The notes below the pieces were generated by a model. It saw only the letters and a list, made by a program, of their open reading frames with translations. It searched no databases and had not been told where the DNA came from. This document shows positions 46,462 to 56,316 of a stretch of DNA of 64,000 nucleotides, piece after piece. Position 1 is the first letter of the stretch. Each line of letters begins with the position of its first letter. Source of the stretch: Candidatus Amarolinea dominans. GTDB taxonomy: Bacteria > Chloroflexota > Anaerolineae > SSC4 > Amarolineaceae. A program made the position numbers and the translations under genes. Where the stretch lies: NCBI GenBank assembly GCA_016719785.1, contig JADJYJ010000005.1, positions 1-64,000 on the forward strand. The letters run 5' to 3'.

Positions 46462-47939
46462 ACAATACCTTCGCCAAAATGGGGGTAAGTCAAATGTGAA
46501 CTAAACGGGCTTTCGTAGTAAAGTTGTTGTTGATAGTTTACGAAAATCACAACACAAGGACTAGCGAAAGCCCATGCCTGATATTGTAGCACGTTTAGAG
46601 TGTATCGAATCATTAGTGACGGCGACGACGCTGCGCCAACTCAGCCGCATCATTGCGGCAGTGTTACCATGACAGGGCGGGTGACCATGCTTGGCATCTC
46701 GCTGGGCCGGTGAAGGGGGCAGTTATCGCACGGTACAGCGTTTTTTCTACACGGTAGTGCCGTGGGCGACGTTGTTTTGGGCGTTTTTCCGCCAGCATCT
46801 ATATCGGCCAGACGATGTCTACATCATGGTTGGCGACGAGGTGGTGGTGAGCAAAGCGGGGCACCACACCCACGGGCTGGATCGTTTTTTTGCGGGGGTA
46901 TTCGGCCGTGTGATTCCCGGCCTGGCCTTTTTCAGTTTGGCACTGGTCAACACCAAAAAACGCCGCTCATCTCAGCTGCGGATCGAGCAAGTCGTGCGCA
47001 GCGAGGAAGAAAAAGCGGCTAACCGTGCCAAGACAGTCGCTAAGCAGACGCCCAAACCGGCTGAGCCGCGCAAGCCGGGCCGCCCCAAAGGCAGTAAGAA
47101 CAAAGCGGCAACCGAAATCACCCTGTCGCCGGAACTGCTTCGCATCCAAGCCATGCTGGAAGCTCAACTCAAACTTATGGGCAAATTGATCCCTCTGACC
47201 TATCTGGCCCTGGACGGGCATTTTGGTAACCGTTTTGCCCTGCACATGGTGCAGCAGTGCAAGTTACATCTGATTTCTAAGCTGCGCTCCGACTCGGCCT
47301 TGTACTTACCTTATACTGGCCCCTACAAAGGGCGTGGGCCGCACCGCAAATACGGCGACAAGCTGGATTACCAGAACTTGCCAGTCGAGTACCTAAAACA
47401 AACGACCGTTGACGGCCAGATCGAAACTCGCATGTACCATATTCGATGCCTGCATAGAGAGTTTAGCCAGCCGCTTAATGTCGTGGTTATCCTGAAAACT
47501 CATCTGCAAACGCAAGCCTACGCCCATGTCACCCTGTTCAGCAGCGATCTCACGCTCGCCTACGACAAACTGGTTGACTATTATTGTCTGAGATTCCAAA
47601 TCGAGTTCAACTTCAGGGACGCTAAACAGTATTGGGGCCTGGAGGACTTCATGAATGTCTCCGAAACCGCCGTCACCAATGCCGCCAACCTCTCTTTGTT
47701 CATGGTCAACTTCTCCCAGGGCTTACTGCGCAATCTCCACGACACAGACCCAGATTGCAGCGTCCTAGACCTTAAAGCGCACTATCGCGGTGCCAAATAT
47801 GTGACCGAGACCATTAAAATGCTTCCCGAAAAGCCCGAGCCAGTTTTATTGGCCCGCATCTTCAGTAAACTAGCCGCCTTGGGCCGCATTCATGTCGCTC
47901 AACCTACCCCCAACTCGCCCTAGCTGGCGAAGGTATTGT
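46462..47939 (+). mobile_element. IS4/IS701-like insertion sequence
   Basis: ACAATACCTTCGCCA (46462-46476) and its inverse TGGCGAAGGTATTGT (47925-47939) bound a 1.48-kb element with one transposase gene. A target-site duplication could not be defined in the A-rich flanks. Confidence 0.7.
46574..47923 (+). CDS. IS4-like (DDE) transposase, 5' end frameshifted
   Basis: MPDIVARLECIESLVTATTL starts at 46574. Two shifts at about 46668 and 46700 precede the long frame, which has GGSYRTVQRFFYTVVPW, MVGDEVVVSKAGHHTHGLDR (first catalytic Asp), LTYLALDGHFGNRFALHMVQ (second) and FQIEFNFRDAKQYWGLEDF (the Glu in the YREK-like region). A basic PGRPKGSKNK tract lies between. Catalytic residues are retained. 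Confidence 0.8.
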
Positions 47940-48182
47940 AAAAGAAACCAACTTGACCAATCAAAACCAAACTTGAACAAAAATGCTGGCGAAGGAAAAC
48001 CAGCCGATTTCGGAAACCTGTAAAAATAAACCTGAATTTTTGCTGACGAAGAAAATGCTGACAAACGAAAAAGCCAAGAACTTGAAAAAACGCCGCCACA
48101 AAAAAACTGAATTTGATTTTCTAAACTCAACGATAAAACGAAACTTGCGAATCAAAGATGATTTTGCTTTTTGCTTTGGGTT
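47940..48182. other. AT-rich decayed cassette, right part
   Basis: A-rich sequence continuing the region left of the insertion sequence. Short frames on both strands give no recognisable protein. Confidence 0.45.
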
Positions 48183-48268
48183 GCCCAACGCCAACCGTCA
48201 GCCGCCGGGGCCGCCAACATCGTCAACCGGCCCAGATCCTCCCTGGTCGGCTGCACGGAATGTTGGGC
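48183..48268 (-). repeat. attC site (86-bp type)
   Basis: Cores GCCCAAC and GTTGGGC. Followed by the conserved short cassette body (48269-48366) and a truncated attC start at 48367. Confidence 0.88.
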
Positions 48269-48422
48269 AGCGGCGCCACCAGCAGAGCCTGACCCGACCG
48301 ACCTGGGCAAACCAGCGACCCCTTCCCTTCCAACCGCCTGCCCGCGAACGGCCGTCGAATGACCGCCCAACGCCAACCGGTATCCAATCTCCGGTCTCCA
48401 ATCTCCGGTCTCCGGCAGAGCA

Positions 48423-48516
48423 GCCCAACGGCGATGTTCACCTGCGCCTGCGGCAAGGCGCTTCTCGTCATCCCTGATCTCGCCGCCGCAGGCGTCAGGT
48501 GGAACTGAGGTTGGGC
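48423..48516 (-). repeat. attC site (94-bp type)
   Basis: Cores GCCCAAC and GTTGGGC; arms CACCTGCGCCTGCGGC and GCCGCAGGCGTCAGGTG. Related to the sites at 52827 and 59735. Confidence 0.88.
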
Positions 48517-48616
48517 GGCCCCGCCCACGAAACCCCGCGGCACCCCGCCCACGAAGACGACCCACGGGCCTGACTTTGCGACGGCGAGCGTGGTGCCGCG
48601 GCGAGCCCCAGCAGCA

Positions 48617-48751
48617 GCCCAACGGCAGGCGTTACCGGCAAGGGCGGGATTTGGCGGACAAAACCACCAGACGCCGAATCCGCCTCTTGGGGCCGCTTCC
48701 CCGAAAGTGTGGGCGAATGCCCGCACTTGTCCGGTGCACGCGGTGTTGGGC
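48617..48751 (-). repeat. attC site (135-bp)
   Basis: Cores GCCCAAC and GTTGGGC; arms GCGTTACCGGCAAGGGCGGG and CCCGCACTTGTCCGGTGCAC. Confidence 0.85.
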
Positions 48752-48816
48752 GCATTTTGCAAGACGCTTTTGAACTTGAACTTGCCACTACATGTATCGG
48801 TGGGCGGCGGTTTGGA

Positions 48817-49497
48817 CTAACGAACCACCTTAAAAGCAATCTCTGCTGGGCTAAGAGCTTGCATAACTGCATGTCCAATCGACAACATCATCTCTGTGCC
48901 TCTTGCTGTGGAAATATCACCTAAGTCCAGAATGTCATCCCAACCAAACTCATGTAGCAATTCAGCTACTTGCATTTTCGCTTTTATATCATTTCCAGAT
49001 AGAAACACAGTATGGTCGCCATTTCCTACCAACTTAGGGTTTACCATTAGTGCTGCTGTCATGGCATTTAGAGTTTTGACAACTCGCGCATTTGGGAATG
49101 ATCTTTGGATGATTTCGCCGAGTGAATCAGTATCTTTGACAAATAAGGTTAGTGGAAAACCGCGACTAAAATCAATGGGGTTGGAAACATCCATAAGTGT
49201 TTTGCCATCTAGATTCTCTTTTCCTACAGCCTGAAGTACATCTAGGCTCACCATACCGCTGAGAGCATTGATGACAAGTTCCCCGTAGGCTGCCGCATCA
49301 CGAAACGTAACAACACTAGCCCGTGATTCCGTTAAAGTAAGCCAGTCACGCAAAGCGTGTGCATCAGGACCCCGCCCCTTAGGCTCGTCGAGATTAGAAG
49401 GATCGCGAGTGCCTATCATAACAGAATGACCAAGTTGAACAAGTTTGAGACCTAATGTTTGACCAACGATACCAGTACCCAGAATTCCAATTTGCAT
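48817..49497 (-). CDS. NADPH-dependent F420 reductase-like oxidoreductase (cassette gene)
   Basis: The 226-residue protein starts MQIGILGTGIVGQTLGLKLV (Rossmann GxGxxG) with VMIGTRDPSNL, DVSNPIDFSRGFPLTLFVKD, VVKTLNAMTAALMVNP and FLSGNDIKAKMQVAELL. This matches the family of NADP oxidoreductases that bind coenzyme F420. Whether the host makes F420 is not shown here. The stop is 66 bp from the attC at 48617. Confidence 0.8.
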   Translation of the reverse strand: MQIGILGTGIVGQTLGLKLVQLGHSVMIGTRDPSNLDEPKGRGPDAHALRDWLTLTESRASVVTFRDAAAYGELVINALSGMVSLDVLQAVGKENLDGKTLMDVSNPIDFSRGFPLTLFVKDTDSLGEIIQRSFPNARVVKTLNAMTAALMVNPKLVGNGDHTVFLSGNDIKAKMQVAELLHEFGWDDILDLGDISTARGTEMMLSIGHAVMQALSPAEIAFKVVR

Positions 49498-49588
49498 AGC
49501 AGTCTCCTTTAGAAATAAGAATATCTACCAGTAATCAGTTAAACTTCCATATCCTTCCGATTCTATCAGTATGTTGCCTATCGCAGCC

Positions 49589-49718
49589 GCCCAACGGTTT
49601 GCGTTAGCTGCGTGTGGGCGGGTGTGGATTCTGCCTGAGATGTAGGAAAAACTCGAAGCCAGAAAAATGCTTGAAAAACGCGCAGAATCCCACACGTCAG
49701 CTGCACGCTGTGTTAGGC
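49589..49718 (-). repeat. attC site (130-bp type)
   Basis: Cores GCCCAAC and GTTAGGC. The TAA stop of the next cassette gene lies inside the GCCTAAC core, a common feature of integron cassettes. Confidence 0.92.
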
Positions 49719-50234
49719 GGCCGAGGAAAACAATGTGATAACCCATTGCAGGATGACCCAGAAAGCTGCTATGAGCAAACTGCCGAACGCAGTAAACCCC
49801 AGGCCTTTTAGAAATCCAACGAAGTGGAAGCGATAGTCGCGATAGGCCGTCATGCCTTCGGTACCGGGGAGAACCATTGAACGCGGCTGGATCGTGCAGA
49901 AGAAAAGCCAGTCGAGGATAATTAGATCGAATGTGTTGAATGTGAGCAGTGCAATACCTGAGAACGCTAAAGCGGGCAAAAAGGGGACAGAATCGACCTG
50001 AGCCTGCAAAGCGAAAAGACCAATAATGGGGATGACGAAAATGGTTATGAATAATAGGGCCGCGATGAGGGGACGCAGGCGGGCAGCCCGCGGAGACATG
50101 GGTCCATACTTTTCCTTGATATCAGGCGGATACTTGTCGACGAACATGTCGAGAGCGATGGTTCCGCTGATGGCGGTGAGAATGGTGAGGACGAGAGACA
50201 ATACCAGGCCATAAATGAGCGCATCGTAAAACAT
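49713..50234 (-). CDS. Four-helix membrane protein (cassette gene)
   Basis: A 173-residue protein starting MFYDALIYGLVLSLVLTILT, with hydrophobic segments at about 5-25, 60-80, 88-110 and 145-167 and a cytosolic loop KYPPDIKEKYGPMSPRAARL. It resembles uncharacterised bacterial membrane proteins; no function is assigned. The stop codon overlaps the attC core. Confidence 0.7.
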   Translation of the reverse strand: MFYDALIYGLVLSLVLTILTAISGTIALDMFVDKYPPDIKEKYGPMSPRAARLRPLIAALLFITIFVIPIIGLFALQAQVDSVPFLPALAFSGIALLTFNTFDLIILDWLFFCTIQPRSMVLPGTEGMTAYRDYRFHFVGFLKGLGFTAFGSLLIAAFWVILQWVITLFSSAA

Positions 50235-50280
50235 GAGTTGCCAATCAAGCACTTTGACCTCCGAAATATTGAACCCGGCC

Positions 50281-50409
50281 GCCCAACGATAGGCATAAGC
50301 GGTTGGCGCGTACTTCGCTAGGGCGACTCGCTTGAAGTAGTAGAAACTACGCGATAGCGGCACGGCTGGTCGGCGCGGAGTGCCAGTCGGCTTGACACCC
50401 GGGTTGGGC
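50281..50409 (-). repeat. attC site (129-bp type)
   Basis: Cores GCCCAAC and GTTGGGC; begins ACGATAGGCATAAGCGG and contains GCGCGTACTTCGCTAGGGCG. Close relative of the site at 58926. Confidence 0.88.
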
Positions 50410-50516
50410 GGCGGAAGTTTAGATGATGGCAAATGCTTGATGAGAGAGCAGATTGCAAGATGTGCTACTGCTTTGACCATATTCCGAAAGATGTTCTATA
50501 TGAACAGAAGGAGATG

Positions 50517-51137
50517 CTATTTATTCAAATGTTGTCGCACCCACAACACGCCACTACTTAGCCCAAACACGAGCCCCACGCTGAGACCGAGAACGCCATG
50601 TGTTTGACCATCAAGCCCCGGTCTCCATGCAATGTTCAGCAACCCTAAGTTGCTTAGGATGGCTATGCCAATCAGCCAACCCACATACCAAGTGAGCGCG
50701 TTGATAGGGATGAGCCAAACTGCCCAAGAGTGGAGGCGCAAGAGTTGCCATTGAAAAATGCCTACAGCCAAGCCGCCCAAAATAACGCTTACCGACAGAT
50801 CTCGGGCGTTTTCAAATCCGTCTGCCAAAAAATGCATTAGCCCCACCCCTATTGAAGACGAGATAATCCACCAGCGCGAGACCGAAAGTCGGTGGCTCAA
50901 AATTAAACTTTGTAAAATCCCAATCAATAGCGCCGGGATAAATCCGAAGAAAAAGCCAGCGATGGCAGCCTCTGTACGGAAGCCGCCGAGCCGGAAAACA
51001 TCGGGAGGAAAAGCGGATGCGAGAGGAAAGTTGTGGAACATAGCCCCAACAAGCCCGAAACTCAAGATGTTGGCGATGAGCCATAGCAACGCGGTAAACC
51101 AAACAGATTTAAAAAAACTCGGATTTTGTGCATTCAT
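50517..51137 (-). CDS. Membrane protein with about six helices (cassette gene)
   Basis: A 206-residue protein, MNAQNPSFFKSVWFTALLWL, with helices near 12-32, 58-82, 90-108, 118-135, 142-165 and 183-200 and short polar loops. ISSSIGVGLMHFLADGFENA is the most distinctive stretch. It resembles hypothetical Chloroflexota membrane proteins. Function unknown. Confidence 0.65.
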   Translation of the reverse strand: MNAQNPSFFKSVWFTALLWLIANILSFGLVGAMFHNFPLASAFPPDVFRLGGFRTEAAIAGFFFGFIPALLIGILQSLILSHRLSVSRWWIISSSIGVGLMHFLADGFENARDLSVSVILGGLAVGIFQWQLLRLHSWAVWLIPINALTWYVGWLIGIAILSNLGLLNIAWRPGLDGQTHGVLGLSVGLVFGLSSGVLWVRQHLNK

Positions 51138-51179
51138 CGTTTCGATTCCTTAATGTTACTTACTACTACATGATGAGCC

Positions 51180-51251
51180 GCCCAACGTTTGAGCTCAGCC
51201 GCGTGCGAAGGCCGCAGGCCGTAGCACGTCGGCTGGAGCGAAGGGTTAGGC
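51180..51251 (-). repeat. attC site (72-bp)
   Basis: Cores GCCCAAC and GTTAGGC; arms GAGCTCAGCCG and CGGCTGGAGC with a GGCCGCAGGCC central loop, close to a canonical short attC. Confidence 0.92.
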
Positions 51252-51267
51252 GTCGCTGTTCGGCAGC

Positions 51268-51693
51268 TCATAGAAGGTAACCGCGTACTCCATATGGAAA
51301 GCCGGCGAGTTCAGTGTTGGACGTGTCGCTGTAGCCAAAGTACGCTCGAACCTCGGAAATACGGTCTTCGCGCATTGCGTACCACTCACTGCCCCGCATC
51401 AGTAGACGCAAGTCAGTTCCTTCGGGAGTCCACAGGCAACTCCACTCACTGACGACTTCGTTGCCTTGAGCAATGATGTGATCGATCTTCCAGGTGGGAT
51501 TGAGCAGGACTTTGAACTTTCGCCAGTACTTCGCCAAGTGCTGAGCGCCTTGTATCGGCTTGAACCGCTCAGGCAAGAAGTAGTGAATGACTTCAGGGTC
51601 AAGCGTACTGAGAAGTTCATCCAGGTCTCCGCTATTGCACCCGTCAAAGTACTTCAGGACGACTGAGATGTTGCGCGCTTCGAGTGACGACAT
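51268..51693 (-). CDS. SnoaL-like (NTF2 fold) protein (cassette gene)
   Basis: From MSSLEARNISVVLKYFDGCN the 141-residue product has DLDELLSTLDPEVIHYFLPE, WKIDHIIAQGNEVVSEWSCL and EVRAYFGYSDTSN, typical of SnoaL_2 proteins. They include polyketide cyclases, isomerases and binding proteins. The start was set at this ATG because the upstream part lies in attC sequence. The stop is 17 bp from its attC. Confidence 0.75.
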   Translation of the reverse strand: MSSLEARNISVVLKYFDGCNSGDLDELLSTLDPEVIHYFLPERFKPIQGAQHLAKYWRKFKVLLNPTWKIDHIIAQGNEVVSEWSCLWTPEGTDLRLLMRGSEWYAMREDRISEVRAYFGYSDTSNTELAGFPYGVRGYLL

Positions 51694-51729
51694 GGCGATC
51701 CTTTGAGTAGCGGCGAGGGGGCCTGCGAC

Positions 51730-51816
51730 GCCTAACGCCAAGTTTCAGTTGCGCCGCACGCATCTGCGCTGAAAACACGTCGGCTGCTTCGGCGTCAACT
51801 GCAAACCGTGTTGGGC
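51730..51816 (-). repeat. attC site
   Basis: Cores GCCTAAC and GTTGGGC; arms CCAAGTTTCAGTTGCGCCG and CGGCGTCAACTGCAAACCG. Confidence 0.92.
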
Positions 51817-51861
51817 ACGCACCATCACGAGACAAACTGCGAACCGCAAGATAGGTAAAAA

Positions 51862-52314
51862 TCAGTTGCGACGAAGAGTGAGCAAAGCGGGAGCTTTATC
51901 AAACATCCAAAAGCCGATTGGCATTCCGATAATCGTACAGGCAAAAATATACGCTAGAGAAAGCCAAAAGGCAGTTAGCCAAAATCCTATCAGCAAGAAC
52001 CACAATGCACGGATGATGAAATTATGCTGAGCCGCAGCACTTCCTGCATATGAAATAACTGGATCGGTCTGACGCAATGCCATCAAGTATGGGATCTTAT
52101 TTATGATCATGACACCCAAGGGAATGCCAAGAATTGTCAGAAACAGTAGGTAAGCAAGTGAGATGGCAAGCGCCCCAAGCCACCAGCCAATAAAGACAAA
52201 GTACAAAAGTTGAACCAAACAACCAGGCTGATTGCGCACAATGATGGTTGGTGTGCCAGCAACATTCACGGTGACATTCACCGAATTACTTCCCTGACTT
52301 CCTTGATTGCTCAT
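51862..52314 (-). CDS. YccF-domain inner membrane protein (cassette gene)
   Basis: The 150-residue product has two copies of the YccF repeat, LLYFVFIGWWLGALAISLAY ... LTILGIPLGVMIINKIPYL and LWFLLIGFWLTAFWLSLAYI ... TIIGMPIGFWMFDKAP. It begins with a hydrophilic MSNQGSQGSNSVNVTVN tail. YccF proteins are of unknown function. The stop is 46 bp from its attC. Confidence 0.85.
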   Translation of the reverse strand: MSNQGSQGSNSVNVTVNVAGTPTIIVRNQPGCLVQLLYFVFIGWWLGALAISLAYLLFLTILGIPLGVMIINKIPYLMALRQTDPVISYAGSAAAQHNFIIRALWFLLIGFWLTAFWLSLAYIFACTIIGMPIGFWMFDKAPALLTLRRN

Positions 52315-52359
52315 ATTAGTTGATCTCCTTCGAACGTGTTATTGGTTTTGTTGGTAAAT

Positions 52360-52447
52360 ACCTAACGCCCTACGTCAGTTACCCGGGACAGTCAACGTCG
52401 AATGCGAAACCGAGCTCACTCCCGGTCAACTAGATCTATTGTTGGGC
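52360..52447 (-). repeat. attC site
   Basis: Cores ACCTAAC and GTTGGGC; arms GTCAGTTACCCGGG and CCCGGTCAACT. Confidence 0.8.
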
Positions 52448-52601
52448 AACGGCCCACCGAGCACCACGTGGCCAGACCAGCCTGGGCAAACCGGCGACCC
52501 CTTCCATTCCAACCGCCTGCCTGTGGACGGCCGTCGCAGGGCCGCCCCACACCAACCGGTCTCCAATCTCCGGTCTCCAATCTCCGGTCTCCCGCAGCTC
52601 C

Positions 52602-52686
52602 GCCCAACGCCAACCGTCAGCCGCCGGGGCCGCCAACATCGTCAACCGGCCCAGATCCTCCCCGGTCGGTGTACGGAATGTTGGGC
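52602..52686 (-). repeat. attC site (86-bp type)
   Basis: Cores GCCCAAC and GTTGGGC. Flanked on both sides by the conserved short cassette body. Confidence 0.88.
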
Positions 52687-52826
52687 AGCGGCACCCCGAG
52701 CAGAGCCTGACCGGACGAACCTGGGCGAACCAGCGACCCCTTCCATTCCAACCGCCTGCCCGTGAACGGCCGTCAAAGCTCCGCCCAACGCCAACCAGTC
52801 TCCAATCTCCGGTCTTCGGCAGAGCC

Positions 52827-52920
52827 GCCCAACGAAAAACGTCACCTGCGCCTGCGGCCAGATTACGCTCGCGACCCACGCTCCCACCGCCGCAGGCGTC
52901 AGGTGGACGTGGTGTTAGGC
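52827..52920 (-). repeat. attC site (94-bp type)
   Basis: Cores GCCCAAC and GTTAGGC; arms CACCTGCGCCTGCGG and CCGCAGGCGTCAGGTGGAC. The IS21-like element lies 17 bp further on. Confidence 0.9.
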
Positions 52921-53047
52921 CAGGCCCAAGCACCAAATGTTCAACGACAACTATAATTACTCATTGACGACAATTAGAACTGCCCACTAGGAAGCAGCAG
53001 GCAGGTCAGGTAAACTTCCTCTGATCATGAAGGAGAGGGAGGATAAG

Positions 53048-54542
53048 ATGACTTGTACCGATGCTCAAGTGAGGCTAGCAATGCGTGAACGAACGAAAGG
53101 CCGTACCCAAGAACAATCGGCCGTCAAAGCGAACATTAAAGTCGAAAAACGGTTGCTAAGTATGAGGAGCTGGAACAACTTCCCAGTGAAGTGCAGCAAC
53201 CACGGGCATATCGCACGCGAGACGACCCGTTTAGTGACTATTGGCCGAAGGTAGAGCAGATGTTAGCAGCTGCTCCAGAACTGGAAGCCAAAACGCTTTT
53301 CGAGTGGTTGTGCGAACAGCAGCCAGATAAGTATCAGGAAGGCCAGTTGCGAACCCTACAACGGCGGATAGCCGAGTGGCGGGCGATACACCTGGCCCAG
53401 ATCGCTGTTTTGGCGCAGGTCCACCGACCAGGCGAAATTCTGCAGACGGATGGCACCTGGCTAACGGAGTTAGGGGCGACAATTGCCGGTGAGTCCTTCA
53501 AGCATGTGCTGATTCACAGCGTGTTACCCTACTCCAACTGGGAATGGGGGTGGTGGCACAATCGGAATCACTATTGGCGTACCAGCGCGCCTTGCAGGTG
53601 ACCCTGTTCAACTTGGGCGCGGTGCCGGTGTACCATCAGACCGACAATTCGTCGGCGGTTACCCACTCACTGAGCGCCAGCGATGAGTTGGGCCGGGAGT
53701 ATAATCTGGCTTACCTGGCTCTCTTGAAGCATTATGGGATGCAGCCGCGGACCATCCATGTCGGCAGCCCCGAAGAGAACGGTGACATCGAAGCGGCCAA
53801 CGGTGCGCTCAAGCAGGCGTTGCGCCAGCATCTGCTACTGCGCAGCAGCTCGGATTTTGCCTCCGTGACAGATTATGAGCACTTCATCGCTCAGGTGATG
53901 ACCCGGCGCAACGAACGTCGGCGGGAGCGCCTGGCCGAGGAATTAGCGGTGATGAAGCCACTGACGGTACCTCCGCTGGAATCGTATCAAGAATGCCGGG
54001 TGAGAGTCGGCCGGGGTAGCATGATCCGGGTGCAGCACAATGCCTACTCCGTACCGACCAGCCTGATTTAGCCAAATGGTCATCGTTCACATCCATGAGT
54101 GGCACCTGGAAGTCTACTTCCGGCGAAACCTGATGGCAAAGATGCCCCGCCTTGTGGGCCAAAATCAGTATCAACTGAACTATCGGCACTTAGTGGATAG
54201 CCTGCTACGCAAACCCGGCGGCTTTCGGGATTACCGTTACCGGGAAGCCTTGTTTCCGACCGTTGTTTTCCGGCAAGCCTGGGAAATCTTGAACCAGTGG
54301 CACTCACCGCGCAAAGCCGACCTGATCTACCTACGCATCGTGCATTGGGCGGCGCACACCCTGAAAGTGACGTGGAAGCCGCACTGAAACGTTTGCTGGA
54401 GAGTCCAGAAACCTGGGATGACACCGACGTTGAACGCTTGATCAAGTCTCCATCACCAGCGATACCCCAGTTGGCGACATCATCAGTCAATCTGGCCCAG
54501 TACGATGCCCTACTCAGGGAGGTGAACGATGACAGTGCTTGA
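53048..54542 (+). CDS. istA: IstA transposase, frameshifted
   Basis: The reading frame is broken near 53150, 53550 and 54070-54090 and again near 54370. Pieces in order: MTCTDAQVRLAMRERTKGRT, GEILQTDGTWL (first catalytic Asp), VPVYHQTDNSSAV (second, in the next frame), HYGMQPRTIHVGSPEENGDI (catalytic Glu) and a C-terminal part with RLVGQNQYQLNYRHLVDSLL. IstA-type DDE transposases need all of these. Several breaks are one-base events, so the gene may be intact in the organism. It overlaps istB. Confidence 0.8.
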
Positions 54543-55329
54543 ACCAATTGCGCAACACTGCAAACGCCTGCGGCTGCCCAGCATCGCCGAGGCCGTACCG
54601 GAAGCCCTGAGCCTGGCCCAGCAGCAGGACTGGTCTCTCGAGAGTTTCCTGCTCTATCTGTTAGAGCAGGAAACAGCCGGTCGCCAGCAGCGTCGGGTTG
54701 AGCGCTTGCTACGTGAGGCTCACCTACCACCCGACAAAACCCTGGCCCGGTTTGAGCAGTCCCGGCTGCCTTTACGCTTGCGCCGCCAATTAGCTGGCCT
54801 GATCGAGGGCGGTTTCATCAAGGAGGCAGAAAACATATTGATTTTTGGCCAACCCGGGACTGGGAAAACACATTTGGCCGCCGCGTTGGCTTACGAATGG
54901 ATTCACCACGATTACAGCGTCTGGTTCACTCCGACCTATAAACTGGTCGACGGCTTACTGCGAGCCAAACGGGACTATGCACTGGAACCGGAACTGAAAC
55001 GGCTCGATCGCTTTCAGGTGGTCATCCTCGATGACATCGGCTATGTTCAGCAGAGCCGGGAAGAAATGGAAGTGTTATTCACTTTTCTGGCTGAGCGTTA
55101 TGAGCGCCGCAGCGTAGTGATCACCTCCAATCTCGTGTTTTCACAGTGGGATCAAATCTTCAAAGATCCCTTGACCACGGCCGCGGCGATCGACCGCGTG
55201 GTTCATCACAGCCGGATCATCGAGTTCGGGTCCGAAATGACCAGTATGCGAGCGGAAGCAGCCGCCCGCCGCCAATCACAGGAAATGGGTCAGGCTCAGC
55301 CTGGCCAGGTTGAGGCAATTCGAAACTAA
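54529..55329 (+). CDS. istB: IstB ATPase (transposition helper)
   Basis: A complete 266-residue AAA+ protein with Walker A GQPGTGKTHLAAALAYEWIH, Walker B FQVVILDDIGYVQ and sensor SVVITSNLVFSQWDQIF. IstB regulates and stimulates IstA-mediated transposition. The start overlaps the istA stop by 14 bp, the usual coupling in IS21 elements. Confidence 0.92.
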   Translation: MTVLEPIAQHCKRLRLPSIAEAVPEALSLAQQQDWSLESFLLYLLEQETAGRQQRRVERLLREAHLPPDKTLARFEQSRLPLRLRRQLAGLIEGGFIKEAENILIFGQPGTGKTHLAAALAYEWIHHDYSVWFTPTYKLVDGLLRAKRDYALEPELKRLDRFQVVILDDIGYVQQSREEMEVLFTFLAERYERRSVVITSNLVFSQWDQIFKDPLTTAAAIDRVVHHSRIIEFGSEMTSMRAEAAARRQSQEMGQAQPGQVEAIRN

Positions 55330-55507
55330 CCATTCAAAATGGGTAATTCTAATTGTCGCTGATGTGTAAATCTAATTGTCGCTTGACAACCAAACCCGCA
55401 AAACGACAAGCGCCGCCCATGACGGCGAACCGTGGCCGCACTGCTGCGCTGCGAACTGCCAAACGGAACGAACTGCCGATCGCTACCACACACACCGCCT
55501 TTGCCGA

Positions 55508-55906
55508 TTATCTGCTGGATTGGGTGTCAGGTCGGTTCGCCGCTCGCTCTTGGCTGAGAGTCCAGAGATTTTGGGCCAGTTCAACGTAATCGGCGCGCTT
55601 GCCAGCGATTTCAGCCTCAAACCACTTCGTAAATTCCTCATAGAGCACCGCAGTCACATCATCAGCCGTTTGACATGCGCTGAGTCGCGGAATCACCGTG
55701 CCTGCTTCGGGGTCATACTCATCGGTGTTTATCGTGAAGTTGATGCCGATCGGGTCAGCCTTGAAGATCATGGTTGAGATGGCGGCGAAGAACTGAGGGT
55801 CTTCGGCGCGCACGGCTTCGCGCGCAGCTCGCGCTTGGTCAACTCTTTCGAGAACTTCCGGTGAAAGGTCGGATGCGCTCATATCCATCACGTTGAACGA
55901 GTTCAC
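55508..55906 (-). CDS. Conserved hypothetical protein (cassette gene)
   Basis: A 132-residue acidic protein with ASDLSPEVLERVDQARAARE, FKADPIGINFTINTDEYDPE and GTVIPRLSACQTADDVTAVL, ending in a helix with Trp/Phe. The NTDEYDPEAGTVIPRL stretch is the likely conserved core; I do not recognise a named family. A second ATG at 55882 is possible. It belongs to the cassette entered by the IS21-like element. 55389-55507 holds only the rest of that cassette. Confidence 0.6.
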   Translation of the reverse strand: MNSFNVMDMSASDLSPEVLERVDQARAAREAVRAEDPQFFAAISTMIFKADPIGINFTINTDEYDPEAGTVIPRLSACQTADDVTAVLYEEFTKWFEAEIAGKRADYVELAQNLWTLSQERAANRPDTQSSR

Positions 55907-56003
55907 TCCATTGGTTGATTAGTTTTGACGAGGGCGTGCGTTTCCGCGCCAGGAGCAAGCCATCCCTCATTCTATCAGTTGCCCCATGCTGATGGTTTGC
56001 TGC

Positions 56004-56089
56004 GCCTAACGCCAACCGTCAGCCGCCGGGGCCGTCAACATCGTCAATCGGCCCAGATCCTCCCCGGTCGGCTGCACGGAATGTTGGGC
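56004..56089 (-). repeat. attC site (86-bp type)
   Basis: Cores GCCTAAC and GTTGGGC. Next to the conserved cassette body at 56090-56185. Confidence 0.88.
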
Positions 56090-56230
56090 AGCGGCCCCCC
56101 CGAACACGATCTGACCGGACGAGCCTGGCCGAACCAGCGACCCCTTCCATTCCAACCGCCTGCCCGTGAACGGCCGTCGCAGGACCGCCCAACGCCAACC
56201 GGTCTCCAATCTCCGCTCTCCGGCAGAGCC

Positions 56231-56316
56231 GCCCAACGCCAACCGTCAGCCGCCGGGGCCGCCAACATCGTCAACCGGCCCAGATCCTCCCCGGTCGGCT
56301 GCACGGAATGTTGAGC
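56231..56316 (-). repeat. attC site (86-bp type)
   Basis: Cores GCCCAAC and GTTGAGC; one base of the right core is changed. Confidence 0.85.

Larger units (their letters stand above)
52938..55388 (+). mobile_element. IS21-family insertion sequence with 6-bp target duplication
   Basis: The left end TGTTCAACGACAACTATAAT and the right end (inverse TGTCAAGCGACAATTAGATT) each contain two GACAA-type repeats, as IS21 elements do, and terminate in TG/CA. ACCAAA flanks both sides (52932-52937, 55389-55394). The cassette it entered survives without the element as related sequence at 59831. Confidence 0.88.
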
